Positions 50,286 through 54,047 of a stretch of DNA of 54,047 bases are shown here, piece after piece; positions within the stretch are counted from its first letter, which is position 1, and each line of letters opens with the position of its first letter. The notes beneath the pieces are model-generated. The model was not told the DNA's origin. It saw only the letters and a program-made list of their open reading frames with translations, and made no database searches. Origin of the DNA: Chlamydiota bacterium (lineage in GTDB: Bacteria > Chlamydiota > Chlamydiia > Chlamydiales > Rhabdochlamydiaceae); NCBI GenBank assembly GCA_013286595.1, contig JABDFI010000009.1, positions 1-54,047 on the forward strand, read 5' to 3'. The position numbers and the translations under genes were made by a program.

Positions 50286-51725
50286 ATGTCAGTATCTCTA
50301 AACGAACAGTTTGTGAGCATCTTACAAACAAGAGATCAAATGACCGGTAAAGCAGACGGTCTTTTGCATCAATTACAGGAAAGAACAGTGCATGTTGCTC
50401 AAGCAGAGGAGCAGTATACAGAAATCACCAAGTTATTCGGAACATTTCAATCTTCGATCGGAGAGTACACATCCATACCTGGCATGGACATGGAAGAGAT
50501 TACGTTGGCGACATCAGTTAAAGACGAAGCTGAAGCAACGATGAACAAATTGAGTCACACGCTCTTAACTCATTTCCCCTACATCGCGATTCCAGGCAAT
50601 CCCCCGTGTGTGTCTCCCAAGAAAGAACCACATGTCACAGGAATACCTACGGCAGCCGCAGAGTTCATCAAACAATGCGATGCAATCCGTCCGATACGCG
50701 GCGATGGAAATTGTTTTTTCACGGCTTTTTCTGTGATTCTATTAGAAAACCTCGTCACAGATAAAAGTCTCGATTGGTTCCATCACTTCATCGACGCCTT
50801 TCCACCAAAAGACAAGAGATTAGAAGCGTTGTTAAAGTCGATCTCTGCCGAATTTGTGAAATTAGAACCGGAAGGTAGAGAAGCATTACTCACACAAAAT
50901 GAAAAGATGTTCCCCTTAGTCAATTACCTACGCCAGCTCGCAGCCAATCACATTCTCAACAACAAGGAAAGCTTTTCACCTTTCTTTGAAACTTCGTGTG
51001 AAAAGTATGTCGAAAGCATGGTTCTTCCTATGGGGCAAAATGCAGATCATCCTGCGATCATGGCTCTATGTACCGTGCTGAACTATCCGATTCGCATTTT
51101 TGATTCCCAATTAGACTCAGGCAAAGGGGTGAACATCGAAGGCGACAAAATAAAAGCCACCTTGTGCCGCAAAGATGAACATTACTTCATCCTTTATCCT
51201 AATCAAGGAGAGACTCGCGTTACCATCCATTGCGAAGTACCTCCCGGTCAATCGCTTTTCATTAGAGGAGAAGAGGGGGGATTAAACTGGCAAAAAGGGA
51301 TTCCCTTAAAGCCAGGATCAGCGCCCAACACATGGATCTATACTTTTTCGGGAGACAAGCCCGTCGCTTATAAACTCTTGCTGGATGATTCCGTATGGGA
51401 GCTCGGCGACAACCATGCTATTGCCAAAGGAAAGCAAGAAAAAATCACCCCACATTTTCCCGAGTCATCTTTATCTACTATTCGCGTGAAGTGTAAAGTC
51501 CCTCCAGGTCGCACTCTGTTCATTCGAGGAGAAGGAGGACCAGGACTGAAGTGGGACGCTGGGCTTCGCATGACCTACATGGGAGAAGATGTATGGGAAA
51601 TCGGGTTGAAAGGGATCACCAAGTCGGCACTTTATAAGGTAGTGCTCGACGACAAAGAGTGGGAAAGCGGAGATAACCACACTATTATGGGTGGAAAAAC
51701 CGCTGAACACCAGCCTCGTTTTTAA
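50286..51725 (+). CDS. Otubain-like deubiquitinase candidate with tandem starch-binding-like domains
   Basis: The 479-residue protein has a helical N-terminus (1-100) and an OTU peptidase domain of C65/otubain type: Asp140 and Cys143 in RPIRGDGNCFF, a block LPMGQNADHPAIMALCTVLNYPIRIFDS as in otubains, and His299 in DEHYFILYP. Two repeats of about 75 residues follow (310-380 and 398-469): VPPGQSLFIRGEEGGLNWQKG and VPPGRTLFIRGEGGPGLKW, each ending in [DE]xxWExGDNH. They resemble CBM20/CBM48-like carbohydrate-binding folds. There is no signal peptide. Otubains cut ubiquitin chains, and bacteria use OTU enzymes as secreted effectors. The stop overlaps that of ung (convergent). Confidence 0.85.
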   Translation: MSVSLNEQFVSILQTRDQMTGKADGLLHQLQERTVHVAQAEEQYTEITKLFGTFQSSIGEYTSIPGMDMEEITLATSVKDEAEATMNKLSHTLLTHFPYIAIPGNPPCVSPKKEPHVTGIPTAAAEFIKQCDAIRPIRGDGNCFFTAFSVILLENLVTDKSLDWFHHFIDAFPPKDKRLEALLKSISAEFVKLEPEGREALLTQNEKMFPLVNYLRQLAANHILNNKESFSPFFETSCEKYVESMVLPMGQNADHPAIMALCTVLNYPIRIFDSQLDSGKGVNIEGDKIKATLCRKDEHYFILYPNQGETRVTIHCEVPPGQSLFIRGEEGGLNWQKGIPLKPGSAPNTWIYTFSGDKPVAYKLLLDDSVWELGDNHAIAKGKQEKITPHFPESSLSTIRVKCKVPPGRTLFIRGEGGPGLKWDAGLRMTYMGEDVWEIGLKGITKSALYKVVLDDKEWESGDNHTIMGGKTAEHQPRF

Positions 51726-52399
51726 CCTACACGCCAGTCGATAGGTCGTTGGCCCCATTCTTTCAACTGAGCATTGACGCGAGAAAAGTGCTTGCAGCCA
51801 AAAAAACCTGTATGCGCAGAAAAAGGAGAGGGGTGAGGTGCTGACAAAACCACATGGTGTCCACATCCTTTCTCAAGAATAGGCTGCATTTTTTCTTGAG
51901 CGGATTTTCCCCATAGCAAGAAAATTAACGGCTCTGGTTTCAGTAGCAATTTTTCAACTACGGCATCCGTGAATCTTTCCCAACCACGACCATAATGAGA
52001 TTTGGGTTCCCCTGATCTGACAGTTAGCGTTGCATTTAGCAATAAAACGCCTTGTTTGGCCCAAGAGAGTAAACATCCATCTGTCGAGGGTTTAATCCCC
52101 ACATCTTGTTCCAGCTCTATAAAAATATTCTTCAAAGAAGGAGGCAGAGCAAGGCCGCAGGGAACACTAAAGCTCAAGCCATGCGCCTGACCTACGCCAT
52201 GATAAGGATCTTGCCCCATGATCACGACGCGAACCTGATCAAAAGGGGTATGAGAGAAAGCTTGAAAAACATGCGCTTCAGGAGGATAAATGACTTTTTG
52301 ATTGGCTTTTTCCTTAGCCAAAAACACCTTTAGCTCCTGGATATAGGGCTTCTCAATTTCATCCTTTAAGACGGCGTGCCAGCTTTTTTCAATTTTCAT
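51722..52399 (-). CDS. ung: Uracil-DNA glycosylase
   Basis: The 225-residue protein has the catalytic motif MGQDPYHG (Asp64, His67), LLLNATLTV, and the C-terminal loop SAPHPSPFSAHTGFFG with catalytic His. It removes uracil from DNA in base excision repair. The length is standard for family 1 UDG. The stop codon overlaps that of the convergent gene. Confidence 0.97.
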   Translation of the reverse strand: MKIEKSWHAVLKDEIEKPYIQELKVFLAKEKANQKVIYPPEAHVFQAFSHTPFDQVRVVIMGQDPYHGVGQAHGLSFSVPCGLALPPSLKNIFIELEQDVGIKPSTDGCLLSWAKQGVLLLNATLTVRSGEPKSHYGRGWERFTDAVVEKLLLKPEPLIFLLWGKSAQEKMQPILEKGCGHHVVLSAPHPSPFSAHTGFFGCKHFSRVNAQLKEWGQRPIDWRVG

Positions 52400-52503
52400 G
52401 CTCGAAATTTAACATATCTAGCCGCAAGTAGTAAAGGCTTTCTCGTTGACAGAAACAGGCAGGAACCCCTACGATTTTGTGCTTTGCAACTTGTGTGTAT
52501 CTC

Positions 52504-52758
52504 ATGAAAGATCTCGCTGAAAATAATTTAGTTCGCTTTAAAAACATTTCTAAAAAGAAAGAGACCATTTGCGCCAACTTTAAAGTGAAAGGCGTGCGTG
52601 GCGGTGTGAATTTCACGGCTAGCATTTCTGTAGATATTGCCGCAGCCGAAGTGCACGCCGGCGATATTCTCGAAAAGATCATCGAAGAGTGCGCACGCAT
52701 CGGCGTTAAAGAGTTCGCTCGCGCTGAGTTCCAATTTGAAGGACTAACTTCAATCTAG
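52504..52758 (+). CDS. Small conserved hypothetical protein, 84 residues
   Basis: From ATG 52504 the protein reads MKDLAENNLVRFKNISKKKE, then alternating strand-helix segments ending in EFARAEFQFEGLTSI. It is small and basic at the start, acidic later, without membrane segments. I believe small proteins like this are conserved in Chlamydiae but assign no function. It lies 8 bases upstream of tRNA-Pro and may share its transcript. Confidence 0.65.
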   Translation: MKDLAENNLVRFKNISKKKETICANFKVKGVRGGVNFTASISVDIAAAEVHAGDILEKIIEECARIGVKEFARAEFQFEGLTSI

Positions 52759-52766
52759 TTTTTTAT

Positions 52767-52839
52767 CTGGGTGTAGCGCAGTTGGTAGCGCGCTAGCATG
52801 GGGTGTTAGAGGTCGTAGGTTCAAATCCTATCACCCAGA
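52767..52839 (+). tRNA. tRNA-Pro (anticodon GGG)
   Basis: The acceptor CTGGGTG pairs with CACCCAG, discriminator A52839. U8-A9, D-arm GCGC-AGTTGGTA-GCGC, anticodon loop ATGGGGT giving GGG, and T-arm GTAGG-TTCAAAT-CCTAT are all present. CCA is not encoded; TTCTTTTTT follows and may end transcription. Confidence 0.93.
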
Positions 52840-52959
52840 TTCTTTTTTGTGAGGGAGTTATGATTCAACCATCACCTCTGAATGCCTACAAACAATCTGT
52901 CATATGCCAGGTTTGTGGCAGGTGATGCACAAACAAAGCGATGACAATGGGAGATGCTT

Positions 52960-53547
52960 ATGAATGATATTTACGCACCCTGCCTATGCGGAAGTGGAGA
53001 AAAATTTAAATTTTGTTGTCATAAAATTCAGAAAAAAGGGGGAGTGATTCCAGCAACGTTCGAATGCTCCAAATTTCCAATTCATGAATGCAAAGTTCTT
53101 AAAGATTGGGAAGATACAGGCATTTCTCCTGTTTATGTCTCAAGAAAACTTACGAATACCTCATATGTTTTTATCAGCTATCTAGTGGACTTTTGGTGCC
53201 TAGGGGTCAAAGACACTATGCTGAAATTTGGGATTTCTCAAACTGATTTAAAATATATCTACAGCAAAGGCGACGATTTAGAGACTATTTCCTATCAGGA
53301 TGCTCGTAGCTTAATTCTTGGAGCTATTGATTTCGCAAAAGCAATTAATATTGCTCCTGAGGCAAGTTGGCATGGACTACCCTCTTCATTTATTGAAGCC
53401 CATTTAACGTACGAGAAGAAATTTTCCTTCGGCCAGGAAGGAAAGCCCTTTTATGTTTCTGGACCTTATGATTATGAACGTTATGATGTAGAAGAAATCA
53501 TCAGCAAAGTATCAAAAGCCAAAGGTCATTTTACTGTTCATGTATAA
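52960..53547 (+). CDS. SEC-C zinc motif protein
   Basis: From ATG 52960 (GGGAG upstream; ATG 52954 also possible) the protein has 195 residues. The N-terminal zinc motif PCLCGSGEKFKFCCH has Cys8, Cys10, Cys19 and Cys20/His21, as at the C-terminus of SecA. The remainder is a single helical domain (TNTSYVFISYLVDFWCLGVKD...ILGAIDFAKAINIAPEASWHGL) often found in SEC-C proteins of unknown role. It might bind ribosomes or SecB-like partners; this is not shown. Confidence 0.82.
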   Translation: MNDIYAPCLCGSGEKFKFCCHKIQKKGGVIPATFECSKFPIHECKVLKDWEDTGISPVYVSRKLTNTSYVFISYLVDFWCLGVKDTMLKFGISQTDLKYIYSKGDDLETISYQDARSLILGAIDFAKAINIAPEASWHGLPSSFIEAHLTYEKKFSFGQEGKPFYVSGPYDYERYDVEEIISKVSKAKGHFTVHV

Positions 53548-53614
53548 GTTGCCACTCTAAGGTGGCACGTAGTGCACTAAAGCGAGTCGTGCGGAGCCGA
53601 GGGCTTTAAAAATT

Positions 53615-54047
53615 ATGAAAAAATTTGCATTTCTTTTTCTATTTATCGCTACTCTCGCAACTGCTTCGCCAAATTCTTCTCTTCCCCCTGATACCAAAAA
53701 TATTTTTGTCCAAGCAGATCATGCAAGGCTTTTTTGCCGAAGCATGGGGAAAGGGACACCTATTATTGTTCTGCACGGCGGCCCAGGATTATCACAAGAT
53801 TATTTGCAGCCCTACTTAACCAGACTGGCAGAAAATCATTTCGTGATCTTCTACGATCAACGAGGCAGTGGCAGATCCGAAGGAGAAAAAGATTTAACTC
53901 ATATTAATCTTAACGTTTTTGTGAATGATCTGGAGAGCATCCGTCACCATTTTGGTCTTAAAAAGGTATCTATTCTTGGACATTCCTGGGGTGGTTTATT
54001 GGCTATGCAGTATGCCACCTTTCATCCTGAGATCATTGATAAACTTA
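53615..54047 (+). CDS. Exported alpha/beta hydrolase, prolyl iminopeptidase-like (start only)
   Basis: The frame from ATG 53615 is cut by the window end after 144 codons. A signal peptide (KKFAFLFLFIATLATAS) precedes an S33-type hydrolase: VLHGGPGLSQDY (oxyanion motif HGGPG), FYDQRGSGRSEG and the nucleophile elbow GHSWGG. These are standard for prolyl iminopeptidases and related hydrolases. The acid and histidine lie beyond the window. The 67 bases before it include GCCAC-TCTAAG-GTGGC, a small hairpin. Confidence 0.85.
   Translation, partial: MKKFAFLFLFIATLATASPNSSLPPDTKNIFVQADHARLFCRSMGKGTPIIVLHGGPGLSQDYLQPYLTRLAENHFVIFYDQRGSGRSEGEKDLTHINLNVFVNDLESIRHHFGLKKVSILGHSWGGLLAMQYATFHPEIIDKL

Noticed and set aside
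53548-53614. Terminator or small RNA between the SEC-C and hydrolase genes
   Set aside because: A short GCCAC/GTGGC stem is present, but there is no T run and no other structure I can support.

Overview
The window looks like chromosome of a member of the Chlamydiae, most likely an environmental Parachlamydiales lineage with a large genome and a protozoan host; I do not name a species. The evidence is the order thrS - ParA-like ATPase - pGP6-D-like protein, which as I recall matches the Chlamydia chromosome, a MOMP-like outer membrane protein, several eukaryote-like effector candidates, and base composition that appears to lie in the low-to-mid 40s percent GC (estimated by eye).

Layout. 1-3 kb: end of an ornithine aminotransferase gene, a cationic amino acid permease and a UDP-glucuronate decarboxylase-like SDR. 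3-7.1 kb: tripartite EmrAB/outer membrane factor efflux operon on the minus strand. 7.4-11.4 kb: methyltransferase with a signal peptide, mnmA, exported rhodanese, exported C1q-like protein and an alpha/beta hydrolase. 11.6-16.8 kb: two large effector-like genes, a GlgB-like GH13 enzyme with a long N-terminal extension and a tyrosine phosphatase-HD fusion. 16.8-21.2 kb: OppA-like protein, a coupled unknown protein and an RMD1/DUF155 protein. 21.2-28.6 kb: accessory region with palindromic repeats, tRNA-Leu and tRNA-Arg each flanked by serine recombinase remnants, an AbiEi/AbiEii toxin-antitoxin pair, an exported P-loop protein, a methyltransferase and recO. 28.7-36 kb: exported protein, rlmN, hpf, and a tightly overlapping block HsdR_N - DUF115 - YwqK/MORN - DUF115 - cytidine deaminase. 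36-46.5 kb: purB, pGP6-D-like, ParA, thrS, a large papain-like protein and two outer membrane barrel proteins. 46.5-54 kb: F-box/LRR protein, truncated GT17 gene, Rsm22-type methyltransferase, otubain-like protein with tandem starch-binding-like domains, ung, a small conserved protein, tRNA-Pro, a SEC-C protein and the start of an exported prolyl iminopeptidase-like hydrolase.

Two themes stand out. First, four genes resemble host-directed effectors (GlgB-like, PTP-HD, F-box/LRR, otubain). Three of them share a previously unlabelled module of about 50 residues that I found by eye in five copies. Second, the intergenic DNA is very rich in palindromic, MITE-like elements belonging to at least four sequence families; they interrupt a gene, supply the end of another, and sit next to tRNAs and at convergent gene ends. 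A minor theme is that several enzymes of usually cytosolic folds (SDR, methyltransferase, P-loop kinase, hydrolase) begin with a signal-peptide-like segment.
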